From Microlunatus sp. Gsoil 973 (GTDB lineage Bacteria; Actinomycetota; Actinomycetes; Propionibacteriales; Propionibacteriaceae), in the NCBI RefSeq assembly GCF_009707365.1, contig NZ_CP046122.1, forward strand, positions 2,232,001 to 2,296,000: a DNA stretch of 64,000 bases. The letters run 5' to 3'. Position numbers and translations under genes: made by a program. The notes below the pieces were generated by a model. It was given only the letters and a program-made list of their open reading frames with translations, was not told the origin of the DNA and searched no databases. Of this stretch, positions 41,624 through 50,705 are shown piece after piece (positions within the stretch are counted from its first letter, which is position 1; each line of letters begins with the position of its first letter).

Positions 41624-42475
41624 CTACTGCTCGGCGGGTCCGGGCTCCTCGCCGGACCGCTGGGCGAAGGCGGATGCGTACAGGCAGACCGCGGCTGCGG
41701 TACTCAGATTGAGGCTCTCCGCAGCGCCGTAGATGGGCACCGATACGACCCGGTCAGCCAGCTCGAGCTGGTCGGGATGGAGGCCGCGGGCCTCGTTGCC
41801 CATCAGCCACACGGTCGGTGCGGCGAGGTCGCCGGATCGCAGCAGTTCGTCCAGACCGTACGCTCCCCCGCCTGCTGCCGCGAGGACCTGCAGTCCCTGC
41901 TGCCGACAGCGGTCGAGCGCGACCTCCAATTCGGCGTTGGTGACGACGGGCAGGTGGAAGATGCTGCCGGTGCTGGCGCGGACGGTCTTGGGGTTGTAGA
42001 GGTCGACGGAGGCGGAACCGAGGATGACGGCGTCGGCGCCGGCGGCATCGGCACAGCGGATCACCGTGCCGGCGTTGCCGGGGTCGCGGATCTCGGCACA
42101 ACACACGATCAGTCGCGGCCGACCGGCCAGGGCCGTCTCAAGTCCGACGTCCAGCGTCGGACAGATCGCGACGATCCCCTGTGGCGTGGTCGAATCGGTG
42201 ACTGCGCCGAGTTGGTCCTCGGTGATCAACGAGGGGTCGAGGCCGGCCCGTCGGACGGCATCAACGAGATCGGTGTGGCGTTCCGCGGCGCGCCGGGTGA
42301 CCAGAACCGTACGAGGTGGACGGTCGGCTGCCAGCGCCTCACGAACAGCCTGGGGTCCCTCGGCGAGGAACTCATCCCTGGCGAGGCGTTCCTTGCGGCG
42401 CAACAGACGACGAGCCGACCGCAGCTGTCCCGCGGAGGCGGGAGTCAGCCCGGTCGGCTCGTCGGAAGTGGCTAC
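41624..42475 (-). CDS. TrmH/SpoU-family RNA 2'-O-methyltransferase
   Basis: A 283-aa enzyme. The N-terminal substrate-binding part (ARRLLRRKERLARDEFLAEGPQAVREAL) is typical of 23S rRNA methylases. The C-terminal SPOUT knot has EIRDPGNAGTVIRCADAAGADAV, NEARGLHPDQ and VPIYGAAESLNLSTAAAVCLY. Linkage to infC-rpmI-rplT is conserved in actinobacteria, where it is often labelled tsnR-like. I took the GTG at 42475, 13 nt after rplT; the frame continues to 42601 inside rplT. Confidence 0.92.
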   Translation of the reverse strand, partial: VATSDEPTGLTPASAGQLRSARRLLRRKERLARDEFLAEGPQAVREALAADRPPRTVLVTRRAAERHTDLVDAVRRAGLDPSLITEDQLGAVTDSTTPQGIVAICPTLDVGLETALAGRPRLIVCCAEIRDPGNAGTVIRCADAAGADAVILGSASVDLYNPKTVRASTGSIFHLPVVTNAELEVALDRCRQQGLQVLAAAGGGAYGLDELLRSGDLAAPTVWLMGNEARGLHPDQLELADRVVSVPIYGAAESLNLSTAAAVCLYASAFAQRSGEEPGPAEQ

Positions 42476-42488
42476 GGGGCACCTACCC

Positions 42489-42860
42489 TCAGGCGGCAGC
42501 AGCTTCTGCGCTGTGCTCCTTGGCGACCTTGACCAGCGCGGCGAACGCGGCGGAGTCGGTGACGGCGAGATCGGCGAGGATCTTGCGATCGACCTCCACA
42601 CCGGCGGCGCGCAGCCCCGCGATGAACCGGTTGTAGGTCATGCCCTCGGCGCGCACGGCGGCGTTGATCCGCTGGATCCACAGCTTGCGGAACTCGCCCT
42701 TGCGAGCGCGGCGGTCACGGTAGGCGTAGGTGAACGAATGCGTCACCTGCTCCTTGGCCTTGCGGTACAGCCGGGAGCGCTGACCCCGGTAACCGGAGGC
42801 CTGTTCGAGGACCTCGCGACGCTTCTTGTGCGCGTTGACGGAACGCTTGACGCGTGCCAT
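42489..42860 (-). CDS. rplT: Ribosomal protein L20
   Basis: A 123-aa basic protein of the 50S subunit with the typical start [38 protein letters not shown] and [28 protein letters not shown] precedes the ATG. It lies between rpmI and the methyltransferase. Confidence 0.98.
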   Translation of the reverse strand: MARVKRSVNAHKKRREVLEQASGYRGQRSRLYRKAKEQVTHSFTYAYRDRRARKGEFRKLWIQRINAAVRAEGMTYNRFIAGLRAAGVEVDRKILADLAVTDSAAFAALVKVAKEHSAEAAAA

Positions 42861-42943
42861 GAGAATTCTCCTTCTGTCCTGCGGGGTTACTGCGTGGTGG
42901 ACGAGACGCCGGTCGACGGTGTCGCGGCGCCCATGGCACGTCC

Positions 42944-43138
42944 TTACTTACGGAGCAGCTTCTTGATCGTCTTGGCGTCGCCGCCCTCGAGGGTGCCGAA
43001 GGCGTCGATACGGCGGAGCCGCTTGCTCGGCTTGTGCTCGTTCAAGTGGGTCTTGCCCGCCTTGCGGTGCACGATCTTTCCCGAGCCGGTCGTCCGGAAG
43101 CGCTTCTTGGCGCCGGAGTGCGTCTTCATCTTCGGCAT
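42944..43138 (-). CDS. rpmI: Ribosomal protein L35
   Basis: 64 aa, starting [20 protein letters not shown] and ending [23 protein letters not shown]; an unmistakable L35. The ATG at 43138 has AAGGAG upstream. The frame is open further upstream, but that part is untranslated spacer. Confidence 0.98.
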   Translation of the reverse strand: MPKMKTHSGAKKRFRTTGSGKIVHRKAGKTHLNEHKPSKRLRRIDAFGTLEGGDAKTIKKLLRK

Positions 43139-43329
43139 GGCGATGCCGCTCCTTACCTGTTGTCCTGCCTGTGCCGACCGGGATGCCGGCCGGCTTTCGG
43201 TCCCGCCTCCTTGCGGTACGAGTCCTGTCTGGGCCACACTGCGCCGATTCCTCTCGAATCGAGCGCAGCTCTGCACCGTCACTGCCGGCTGACCCGGTCC
43301 GGCAGTGAATCGAACCAATCCTTATGTGC

Positions 43330-43977
43330 TCAGATCTGATCGGGATCCAAGCCCGCGAGCGCGTCCTTCTTCCGCGTCACCGGCTTGGCACGTTCTTCGT
43401 CAATCAGATCCTCCGGCGACTCGGTCGCCTTCACAGCGCCACCGCGTTCGGCCTTGAGTGCCGACCTGTTCTTGTGCGGACCCAACACCATCAGCATGTT
43501 GCGTCCGTCCTGCTTCGGCGAGGACTCGATGAAGCCGAACTCCTCGACATCGGTGGCCAACCGTTGCAGCAGGTTGTAGCCGAGTTCTGGGCGGGACTGC
43601 TCCCGGCCGCGGAACATGATCGTGATCTTGACCTTGTCGCCTTCCTTGAGGAACCGGACGACGTGACCCTTCTTGGTCTCGTAGTCGTGCGCGTCGATCT
43701 TGGGACGGAGTTTCATCTCCTTGATGACGGTGTTGGTCTGGTTCCGCCGGGACTCACGGGCCTTCTGCGCGTTCTCGTACTTGAACTTGCCGTAGTCCAT
43801 GAGCTTGGCGACCGGGGGCCGCGCCATGGGCGCGACTTCGACCAGATCGAGTTCTGCCTCGCGGGCCAGCCGCAGGGCGTCCTCGATCCGGACAATCCCG
43901 ACCTGTTCGCCGGCCGGTCCTACCAGGCGAACTTCGGGGATGCGAATGCGTTCGTTGATTCGCGGTTCGGAGCTGAT
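43330..43977 (-). CDS. infC: Translation initiation factor IF-3, probable ATC start
   Basis: IF-3 checks start-codon pairing on the 30S subunit. N-terminal domain: [20 protein letters not shown] ... [14 protein letters not shown]-terminal domain: [23 protein letters not shown] ... VLGPHKNR. The C-terminus has an extra 35 or so charged residues. No ATG/GTG lies at the expected family start, but GGAGG stands 5 nt before an ATC codon (43977-43975) that opens ISSEPRIN. This mirrors the AUU start of E. coli infC used for autoregulation. The alternative is the in-frame upstream start at 44097, giving 40 atypical N-terminal residues. Confidence 0.85.
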   Translation of the reverse strand: MSSEPRINERIRIPEVRLVGPAGEQVGIVRIEDALRLAREAELDLVEVAPMARPPVAKLMDYGKFKYENAQKARESRRNQTNTVIKEMKLRPKIDAHDYETKKGHVVRFLKEGDKVKITIMFRGREQSRPELGYNLLQRLATDVEEFGFIESSPKQDGRNMLMVLGPHKNRSALKAERGGAVKATESPEDLIDEERAKPVTRKKDALAGLDPDQI

Positions 43978-44270
43978 GAGTTCCTCCAGGTTTGTCGATG
44001 GTTCTTCGGTGCGCGACCTCGCCGGCCCGACGGCACCGGATCCGCGCGACAAGGGCAACAAGAACGGGCCCCCGCCGACGGCGAAGACCCGGTTCATCCG
44101 AGACGTTCGGTCGTACGCTCACAGATCGTACGATCCAACACTGCCACCGGCGATACTGCCGGCGCCTGCTCGGTACCGACCCGACAACTGCCGCTAGCGG
44201 CGCCGTACGGGTGGGAGATCGGGTCTCCACTTGCGGATCCGATGACGAATCACCGGATCAGTCGCATACG

Positions 44271-44298
44271 AGTGTAACACCGATCCCCCAACGGTCAT
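44271..44298 (-). promoter_or_regulatory. Candidate promoter of the infC operon
   Basis: On the minus strand ATGACC, a 16-nt spacer, then TACACT. If used, the infC leader would be nearly 290 nt long. That leader (43978-44265) has GC-rich inverted repeats and an in-frame open stretch from an ATG at 44097, but no separate gene I can support. Confidence 0.4.
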
Positions 44299-44364
44299 TC
44301 CTCGTCGCCGCTGGGTATGGTCCGTCCGTCCGCTCGGGGAAAGACGACCGGAAAGGTGACAGTG

Positions 44365-45747
44365 ATGTCGATGCCCGGACCAGCGTCCGGCGACGTGGTC
44401 GCTGAACGCAACGAACTCAGTGCACAGGCGACAAAGCGGGTCTTCCGTCGGCTGGTCCCGTTCCTGCTGCTGATGTACGTGATCGCCTTCCTCGACCGGA
44501 GCAACGTGTCCTTCGCCCAGGACGAGTGGCAGGCGAACGCCGGGATCAGCGCCGCGTCCTACTCCTTCGGCGCCGGCCTGTTCTTCGCCGGGTACGCCAT
44601 CTTCGAGGTGCCGAGCAATCTGTTGTTGCACCGGGTCGGCGCCCGGTGGTGGCTGGCCAGGATCATGGTCAGCTGGGGCATCGTCTCGAGCCTCTTCATG
44701 TTCGTCAGCGGGCCGACGAGCTTCTACATCCTGCGATTCCTGCTCGGGGTGACCGAGGCCGGGTTCTTCCCCGGCGTCATCCTCTACCTCACCTACTGGG
44801 TGCCCGCACGTCATCTGAACCGGGCTCGCGGCTACTTCTACATGGGCATCGCGTTGGCCGGCATCCTCGGTAATCCGCTGTCGGGCGGACTGCTCGAACT
44901 TGACGGCGTCGCCGGCCTGCACGGCACCCAGTGGATGTTCCTGGTCGAGGGGGTGCTGGCCATCGCGGTCGGCATCTGGTCCTACTTCTTCCTCACCGAC
45001 CGGCCACGACACGCCACCTGGCTGCCCGACGACCAACGGGAGGCATTGGCCACGGTGATCGACGAGGAGGACACCGCGAAGTCCTCCGGCCACGGCCCGA
45101 CCAAGGTGATGCGCGCGCTCGGGAACTGGCGCGTCTGGTACTTCGCGGCCATCTATTTCTGCATCCAGATCGCGGTCTACGGGATGACCTTCTTCCTGCC
45201 GACCCAGGTCACCGCGATCACCGGGCAGAAGCTCGGCTTCGCGGCCGCCCTGGTCACCGCCATCCCGTGGCTCTTCGGGCTGATCTCGGTCGCCTACTTC
45301 CCCGGGCTTGCTGACCGCACCCGTCGGCACCGGTTGATCGGCACCACCCTGTTGCTGGTCAGTGCGCTCGGGATCGCAATCTCCGGTGCGCTGAGCGGCA
45401 ACCCGGTGTTGGCCATCGGCGGACTGGCGCTGGCCGCGATCGGCTTCGTCGCGGTCCAACCCATCTTCTGGGCACTGCCCACCGAATACATGACCGGGTA
45501 CGCGGCCGCCGCGGGGATCGGATTGATCAATTCGCTGGGAAATCTCGGCGGATTCCTGGCGCCGGTGATGCGCAGCCGCTTCGATGAGACCGTCGGCGGG
45601 AACTCCGGACTCTACTCGCTGGCCGCCGGGGCGGCTGCGGCGGCCGTGCTGATGGCGATCACCGCACTGTTCCCGAAGGCGAACAAGATCGAGACCGGTG
45701 AGGCCGGGACCGTCCGGGCCGACCGCGTGACCGAAAGGACCCGATGA
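44365..45747 (+). CDS. MFS transporter, anion:cation symporter type, probable L-rhamnonate uptake
   Basis: A 460-aa, 12-helix transporter of the ACS family. Characteristic stretches are RRLVPFLLLMYVIAFLDRSNVSFAQ in TM1, GYAIFEVPSNLLLHRVGARWWLARIMVSWG, and LRFLLGVTEAGFFPGVILYLTYW. Members of this group carry sugar acids. The next two genes include L-rhamnonate dehydratase, and E. coli pairs that enzyme with a similar transporter (RhmT), so L-rhamnonate is the likely substrate. I chose the ATG at 44365 (AAAGGTGA upstream) over the ATG at 44317. Confidence 0.85.
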   Translation: MSMPGPASGDVVAERNELSAQATKRVFRRLVPFLLLMYVIAFLDRSNVSFAQDEWQANAGISAASYSFGAGLFFAGYAIFEVPSNLLLHRVGARWWLARIMVSWGIVSSLFMFVSGPTSFYILRFLLGVTEAGFFPGVILYLTYWVPARHLNRARGYFYMGIALAGILGNPLSGGLLELDGVAGLHGTQWMFLVEGVLAIAVGIWSYFFLTDRPRHATWLPDDQREALATVIDEEDTAKSSGHGPTKVMRALGNWRVWYFAAIYFCIQIAVYGMTFFLPTQVTAITGQKLGFAAALVTAIPWLFGLISVAYFPGLADRTRRHRLIGTTLLLVSALGIAISGALSGNPVLAIGGLALAAIGFVAVQPIFWALPTEYMTGYAAAAGIGLINSLGNLGGFLAPVMRSRFDETVGGNSGLYSLAAGAAAAAVLMAITALFPKANKIETGEAGTVRADRVTERTR

Positions 45748-46835
45748 GAGCCCTGGTGCTCAATGGCGACTACGACATCTCCGTCCAGGAGCGTCCCGAT
45801 CCGAGCCCGGCACCGGGCGAGGTGCTGATCGACGTCATCGCGACCGGGATCTGTGGTTCGGACTTCCACGGATACTCCGGGGAGAACGGTCGGCGCCGGC
45901 CCGGCCAGGTGATGGGCCACGAAACCGTCGGCAGGATCTCCGCGCTCGGCCCGCAGGTCGGCGATCGTGCTGAAGATCATCGGGAAGGTGATCCCGGGTC
46001 GGGTGATCGTTGGGCGGGCAGTCTTCGGGTCGGCGACCTCGTGACGGTGAACCCGGTGATCAGCTGCGGCACCTGCGCGGCCTGTCGCGCCGGCCGGGAC
46101 CACTGGTGTGGGACCAAGAAGGTCTTCGGCGTGGCACCGGAGATCGCGGCCGCCTTCGCAGACCGGTTCGTGATGCCGGCCGGCAACGTGGTCAGACTGC
46201 CGGCCGACCTGCCGGCCGAACTGGGCGCACTGGTCGAGCCGCTGTCGGTCGGCTACCACGCCGTACGCCGAGGTCAGCCGAGCCCCGATGATCGTGTCCT
46301 GATCCTGGGCGGCGGGCCGATCGGCCAGGCCTGTCTGTTGGCGGCCCGGCGGCTGGGTGTGGAGCGGCTGGCGGTTTCGGATCCGCAGGAGTCCCGCCGC
46401 TCGATCTGCGCCAGGCTCGGGGCGGCGGTGCTCGACCCTACGGGCGACGGGTCGGCAGACGCCGCGGTCGCCGCCCTCGGCGACCGCCCGACGCTGGTGC
46501 TCGACGCAGTAGGCATCCCTGCGACGGTAGCTGCCGGGCTCGAGGTCTCGGCCCTCGGCGCGAGGATCGTGCTGGTCGGCATGGGCTCACCGCGGATCGA
46601 TCTCGCCGCATATGCGATCAGCACCCAGGAACGGTCGCTGATCGGCTCGTTCACCTACACCGCAACGGAATTCGCCGAAACGGCCGCCTGGGTGGGCGGC
46701 CGGCCGGAGGGAATCGAGTCGCTGATCGACGGCCGGGTCGACTGGGACGGCGCGCCGCGGGCGTTCGATGATCTTGCGCGGGGCGCCACCGAGGCGAGCA
46801 AGATCCTGGTCTTTCCGCAGGGTGTGCCGGCATGA
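45744..46835 (+). CDS. Zinc-type medium-chain alcohol dehydrogenase
   Basis: A 363-aa MDR-family dehydrogenase. Catalytic zinc: C at TGICGSDFHG and the GHE motif (MGHETVG). Structural zinc: CGTCAACRAGRDHWC (four Cys). The NAD-binding loop is VLILGGGPIGQACLLAARRLG. It overlaps the transporter stop by 4 nt and the dehydratase start by 4 nt. It probably oxidises a rhamnonate-pathway intermediate, such as 2-keto-3-deoxy-rhamnonate, but this is inferred. An unusual 24-residue charged insert (about residues 73-96, RAEDHREGDPGSGDRWAGS) lies between the catalytic zinc site and LRVGDLVTVNP. Confidence 0.87.
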   Translation: MRALVLNGDYDISVQERPDPSPAPGEVLIDVIATGICGSDFHGYSGENGRRRPGQVMGHETVGRISALGPQVGDRAEDHREGDPGSGDRWAGSLRVGDLVTVNPVISCGTCAACRAGRDHWCGTKKVFGVAPEIAAAFADRFVMPAGNVVRLPADLPAELGALVEPLSVGYHAVRRGQPSPDDRVLILGGGPIGQACLLAARRLGVERLAVSDPQESRRSICARLGAAVLDPTGDGSADAAVAALGDRPTLVLDAVGIPATVAAGLEVSALGARIVLVGMGSPRIDLAAYAISTQERSLIGSFTYTATEFAETAAWVGGRPEGIESLIDGRVDWDGAPRAFDDLARGATEASKILVFPQGVPA

Positions 46836-48040
46836 GCAGGATCGGTACGACGAAGATCACCGACGTCCGGGCGTACGTGGTGGGCGGGGCGTCCGGTACG
46901 GCCGGCGCCGGAGTCGACTATCACGATCAGCAGGGCTATCACTGGATCGATGACCACATCGCCACCCCGATGGCGGGCTACCCCGGCTACGCCGACAGCC
47001 GACGATCATTCGGGCTGAACGTTCTCGGCACGCTGGTGGTCCAGGTCGAGGCCGACGACCAAACGATCGGCTTCGGCGTGACAACGGCGGGCGAACCCGG
47101 CGCCTGGATCGTCGAACACCACCTGTCCCGGTTCCTGATCGGGACGCCGGTCACCCAGATCGAGAAGATCTGGGACCAGCTGTACCGCTCGACGCTCTTC
47201 TACGGCCGCAAGGGACTGGTGCTGAACGTGATCAGCGCAGTCGACCTGGCGTTGTGGGACCTGCTCGGCCGGATCCGTCAGGAACCGGTGTACGCCTTGT
47301 TGGGCGGTCCGGTCCGCGACGAGTTGATCATGTACGCCACCGGCGCCCGGCCCGATCGTGCCCGGGAGTTGGGCTTCGTCGGCGGCAAGCTGCCGCTGCA
47401 TCACGGTCCGCACGAGGGCGCGGAGGGTCTCCGCGCCAACCTGGCCGAGCTGGCGACGATGCGGGACCTCGTCGGCCCGGACTTCTGGCTGATGCTCGAC
47501 TGTTGGATGTCGCTGGACCTTGACTACGCCGTACGGCTCGCCGATGCCGCCCAGGAGTACGGATTGAAATGGCTCGAGGAGGCGCTGCCGCCCGACGACT
47601 ACTGGGGCTACCGGGCGTTGCGGGCCGCCGCCCCGCGGGGCATGTTGATCTCCACCGGCGAGCACGAGGCCACCCGCTGGGGATTCCGGATGCTGTTGGA
47701 GATGGGCTGTGCCGACATCCTGCAGCCTGATGTCGGCTGGTGCGGCGGCATCACCGAGTTGCTCAGGATCTCCGCGCTGGCCGACGCCCATGGAGCGCTG
47801 GTGGTGCCGCACGGGTCGAGCGTCTACAGCTACCACTTCGTGATCACCCGGACCAACAGCCCGTTCGCCGAGTTCATCATGATGGCGCCGGAGGCCGACG
47901 AGGTGGTGCCGATGTTCCGACCGTTGCTCCTGAACGAACCGGTGCCGATCAACGGCAGACTGCGGCTGCCGGAGACGCCAGGCTTCGGCGTCGAATTGAA
48001 TCCCGAGGTCGAACTCACCCGGCCGTACCAGCGTCGCTGA
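46832..48040 (+). CDS. rhmD: L-rhamnonate dehydratase
   Basis: A 402-aa enolase-superfamily enzyme that dehydrates L-rhamnonate to 2-keto-3-deoxy-L-rhamnonate. It closely follows the E. coli RhmD sequence as I recall it: DYHDQQGYHWIDDHIATPM, SFGLNVLGTLVVQVEA, FWLMLDCWMSLDLDYA (metal Asp), LKWLEEALPPDDYWGYR (metal Glu), STGEHEATRWGF (metal Glu), QPDVGWCGGITELL and VVPHGSSVYSYHFVIT (catalytic His). It ends one base before the convergent SseB-like gene. Confidence 0.93.
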   Translation: MSRIGTTKITDVRAYVVGGASGTAGAGVDYHDQQGYHWIDDHIATPMAGYPGYADSRRSFGLNVLGTLVVQVEADDQTIGFGVTTAGEPGAWIVEHHLSRFLIGTPVTQIEKIWDQLYRSTLFYGRKGLVLNVISAVDLALWDLLGRIRQEPVYALLGGPVRDELIMYATGARPDRARELGFVGGKLPLHHGPHEGAEGLRANLAELATMRDLVGPDFWLMLDCWMSLDLDYAVRLADAAQEYGLKWLEEALPPDDYWGYRALRAAAPRGMLISTGEHEATRWGFRMLLEMGCADILQPDVGWCGGITELLRISALADAHGALVVPHGSSVYSYHFVITRTNSPFAEFIMMAPEADEVVPMFRPLLLNEPVPINGRLRLPETPGFGVELNPEVELTRPYQRR

Positions 48041-48571
48041 TCACCCGGGCTGGTCACGATCGGCCGGCACGGCCCAACCGAAGCCACCGTCGGGCAGTTC
48101 GACCAGCCGGTGCCCCGCGGCGAGCTGGTCGAGGAGCTGGCCGTCGACGGCCAGCGGGTGGGACGTCCCGACATCGATCAACAGCGCCTCCGCGGCCTCC
48201 TGCCTCGCCGAGCCGGCCGCCAGGTCGAGCGTCACCGGCACCGGCCTCGCCTCGGAGTTCCAGGCGGCCAGAGCATCCAGGCCGGTGAAGGCGACCATGG
48301 CCTTCCGCCCGTCGGCGGTCTGCAAGAGGACGACGGCCATCTCGGCCTCCTTGTCCGATGTCAGGCCCGCCTCGGTGCGACCTTCGACGGTCGTCGTCGC
48401 GACCACCGGCACGAGGAGGCGTACGGTGCACAACGCGGCGATCGCTCGGAGGTAACTTTCCGGATCGGATCCGACGGCTGCGAGCCGGTCGCGGATCTGT
48501 GGATCGGCCTGCCCGTCGTCGCCCGGGAAGGGTGTGTCGGCAAGTGTGCGTTGGTGATGGGGTTCTGGCAT
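48041..48571 (-). CDS. SseB-family protein
   Basis: A 176-aa protein with an SseB-like domain (LLVPVVATTT ... SDKEAEMAVVLLQTADGRKAMVAFTGLDALAAWNSEARPVPV ... EALLIDVGTSHPLAVDGQLLDQLAAG). SseB-domain proteins are common in actinobacteria with no settled function. A TACCGT box lies 9 nt before the ATG with no RBS, so a near-leaderless start is possible. It converges with rhmD and is divergent from the membrane gene. Confidence 0.82.
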   Translation of the reverse strand: MPEPHHQRTLADTPFPGDDGQADPQIRDRLAAVGSDPESYLRAIAALCTVRLLVPVVATTTVEGRTEAGLTSDKEAEMAVVLLQTADGRKAMVAFTGLDALAAWNSEARPVPVTLDLAAGSARQEAAEALLIDVGTSHPLAVDGQLLDQLAAGHRLVELPDGGFGWAVPADRDQPG

Positions 48572-48664
48572 AACGCAGCCACGGTAGCGGGTGTCCGGCG
48601 ATCCAGGGCGGCCTCGGGGCTGTCACCGATCGCCAGTTGCACCGGAGCGTGGCAGCCTTGAGAC

Positions 48665-49141
48665 ATGCCTGCAGCAGAGTCGGTTCTTCTCCCGTTGTGC
48701 GTCGCCATCGCCCTGATCGGGGTGATTCTCGCCGGCCTGGCCTGGCGGCGAGGCAACAAGGGACGGGTAGTCCAGGCCGCTGCCCTGGTGATCGTTCCCT
48801 TCGGCCTGTACCTGACCGGGCTGCTGACGGTGCTCTGGAACTGGGCGGTTGAACTTGTCCGCTGGGCCGTCCACCTGGTGTTCTCCCCGCTGCACTGGAT
48901 CGGGTTCGGCATCCTCGCGCTGAGCGTGGTGTTGTTCGTGATCGGCGCGGTGCTGGCCCGGCTGACCGGCGGGACGAAGACCGACACGAAGGCCAAGCAG
49001 ACCAAGCAGGTCTCCGGCAAACCGTCCGGCTCGGGCGGTAGGACGCCGACCAAGGCTGTTGCCGGCCGCAAGCAGCAGGCCGACGTCGATCCCGAACTGG
49101 CCGAGATCGAGGCGCTGTTGAAATCCCGCGGCATCGAGTAA
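48665..49141 (+). CDS. Small membrane protein with three predicted TM helices
   Basis: A 158-aa protein: TM1 VLLPLCVAIALIGVILAGLAW, TM2 VVQAAALVIVPFGLYLTGLL, TM3 GFGILALSVVLFVIGAVLA. A basic linker (TDTKAKQTKQVSGKPSG) and an acidic helix (DPELAEIEALLKSRGIE) form the cytoplasmic tail. I recognise the type as a conserved actinobacterial membrane protein but know no function. It is divergent from SseB and followed by the GNAT gene 41 bp later. Confidence 0.75.
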   Translation: MPAAESVLLPLCVAIALIGVILAGLAWRRGNKGRVVQAAALVIVPFGLYLTGLLTVLWNWAVELVRWAVHLVFSPLHWIGFGILALSVVLFVIGAVLARLTGGTKTDTKAKQTKQVSGKPSGSGGRTPTKAVAGRKQQADVDPELAEIEALLKSRGIE

Positions 49142-49182
49142 ATCCGTGGCATCGACCAGTCCTGACAAGGCAGACTCCGCGG

Positions 49183-50256
49183 GTGTCCGACATCGAGATC
49201 CGTGAACTGACCGTCCCTGAGGCCGAAGGCGCCGCGGGTTGGGATGAGCTGGTCGGCTATGCCGAGCTGAGCAACCAGGTCGTCCGCGAGGACACCGGCG
49301 TGACCGACCTCGATGAACCGCCGAAACAGGTCCTTGCCCGCCTTCGTGACCCGTACACGGCCAGCCGGGTGTTCGGTGTCTACCGGGGCGACCGAATGGT
49401 CGGCTTCGGTGAGGTCGAGAGCGAGCGGGAGCAGACGATCGCCTGGCTCTGGGCAGGGATCGTGGCGGCGGAGCGTCGCCGGCGGTTGGGCTCACAGCTG
49501 GTCGAGGTGCTGACCGGTGCTGCCGTCGAAGCCGGCGCGACCACTCTGCAGGCCGGCACGTACCACACGGATCTGGACAGCGAGCCTCGCCTGGCCTCAC
49601 CGTCGGGGCCCGGGTCGATTCCGGCAGCTGACGCAACTACGCAGTTCCTGCGGGCCCGCGGTTTCGGGCTCGGGCAGGTCGAGATCATGAGTGCCCTGTC
49701 CTTGCCCGTCTCGGAGGACAGGCTGACGGAGCTGGCCGGGCTGGCACGACCGGCGGACGACTACGAGCTGATCGACTGGACGGGCGCGACGCCTCCGGGG
49801 CTGCTCGACGGCTACGCCAAGCTGCGCACGATCGTCAGCACGGCCGTGCCGACCGGTGAGCTGGCAGAGGAGCAACAGGTCTGGGACGCCGACCGGGTCC
49901 GCAGCCGCGACGAGCAGAACGCCCGGGCCGGACTGATCACCACGATCACGGTCGCCCGACATCGGCCGACCGGCGATCTGGTCGCCTTCACCGCGCTGGC
50001 CCGCCCGGCGGGGGCGAGCGGCCGGGCGGTCACCCAGGGATACACGATGGTGCTTCCGGAGCACCGCGGGCACAACCTGGGAATGCGGATCAAGATCAAC
50101 AATCTCCGACGGCTGATGACCGTCGACGACCTACCAGCAAGGATCATCACCGGCAATGCCGGCGAGAACGAGGCGATGCTGCGCATCAACCTGGCGCTGG
50201 GCTTCCGCCCGTTCGTGGTCGCGGGATGGTGGGAGAAGAAGCTGGTCGCCGGCTAG
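49183..50256 (+). CDS. Tandem GNAT acetyltransferase
   Basis: A 357-aa protein with two GNAT folds. The first (about 1-175) has VGFGEVESEREQTIAWLWAGIVAAERRRRLGSQLVEVL, with the acetyl-CoA loop RRRRLGSQL. The second (about 190-357) has QGYTMVLPEHRGHNLGMRIKINNLRRL and GNAGENEAMLRINLALGFRPF. Tandem GNATs of this shape include mycothiol synthase and uncharacterised relatives; it lacks enough similarity for me to call MshD. The start is GTG. It overlaps the end of the PH-domain gene by 4 nt, tail to tail. Confidence 0.85.
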   Translation: MSDIEIRELTVPEAEGAAGWDELVGYAELSNQVVREDTGVTDLDEPPKQVLARLRDPYTASRVFGVYRGDRMVGFGEVESEREQTIAWLWAGIVAAERRRRLGSQLVEVLTGAAVEAGATTLQAGTYHTDLDSEPRLASPSGPGSIPAADATTQFLRARGFGLGQVEIMSALSLPVSEDRLTELAGLARPADDYELIDWTGATPPGLLDGYAKLRTIVSTAVPTGELAEEQQVWDADRVRSRDEQNARAGLITTITVARHRPTGDLVAFTALARPAGASGRAVTQGYTMVLPEHRGHNLGMRIKINNLRRLMTVDDLPARIITGNAGENEAMLRINLALGFRPFVVAGWWEKKLVAG

Positions 50257-50696
50257 CGCGCGGCGTCGGCTTCGGTGCGCAGCCGGCGCAACGTCGCGAC
50301 GGCCCGGTCGGCACGCTGGTGGTCGGTCCGCTGGATGCCCAGCAACATGATCTTGTCCGGGTCCTCGCGGTCGTTGATCAACAGGGTGGGCCACGGGTCG
50401 CCTTCGCGGTAGACGAGTCCGCACACCTGGTGCCAGCCGATCTTGTGGATCCGGACAGCGTTGCGGATCTCCAGGCCGGCATGATCGGCGCGTACCGTGC
50501 TCATTGCGACGGCCATGATCACTGCGATGATCACGAACAGCACCAACAACAGCGTGATCACCTGCGACGGAGTGAACAGGGCCCGTAGGTGCGGCGGCAG
50601 CGCGATCCAGCCGACTATCACGGCGGCCACCAGGACACCGGAGAAGACGCTACCGACGATCCGCATCCGCCGCGGATAGCTGACCAACACTCCCAC
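50253..50696 (-). CDS. PH-domain membrane protein
   Basis: A 147-aa protein with two N-terminal membrane helices (IVGSVFSGVLVAAVIVGWIAL; VITLLLVLFVIIAVIMAVAM) and a cytoplasmic bacterial PH-like domain (STVRADHAGLEIRNAVRIHKIGWHQVCGLVYREGDPWPTLLIND). A protein like this follows hisG in mycobacteria (Rv2120c position). The start is GTG, 9 bp after the hisG stop. Confidence 0.83.
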   Translation of the reverse strand: MGVLVSYPRRMRIVGSVFSGVLVAAVIVGWIALPPHLRALFTPSQVITLLLVLFVIIAVIMAVAMSTVRADHAGLEIRNAVRIHKIGWHQVCGLVYREGDPWPTLLINDREDPDKIMLLGIQRTDHQRADRAVATLRRLRTEADAAR

Positions 50697-50705
50697 CGTC
50701 CTGCG

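Noticed and set aside
44194-45459. 421-aa minus-strand frame opposite the rhamnonate transporter
   Set aside because: It is a shadow of an MFS gene: no RBS, and rich in Asp/Gly/Gln/Arg.
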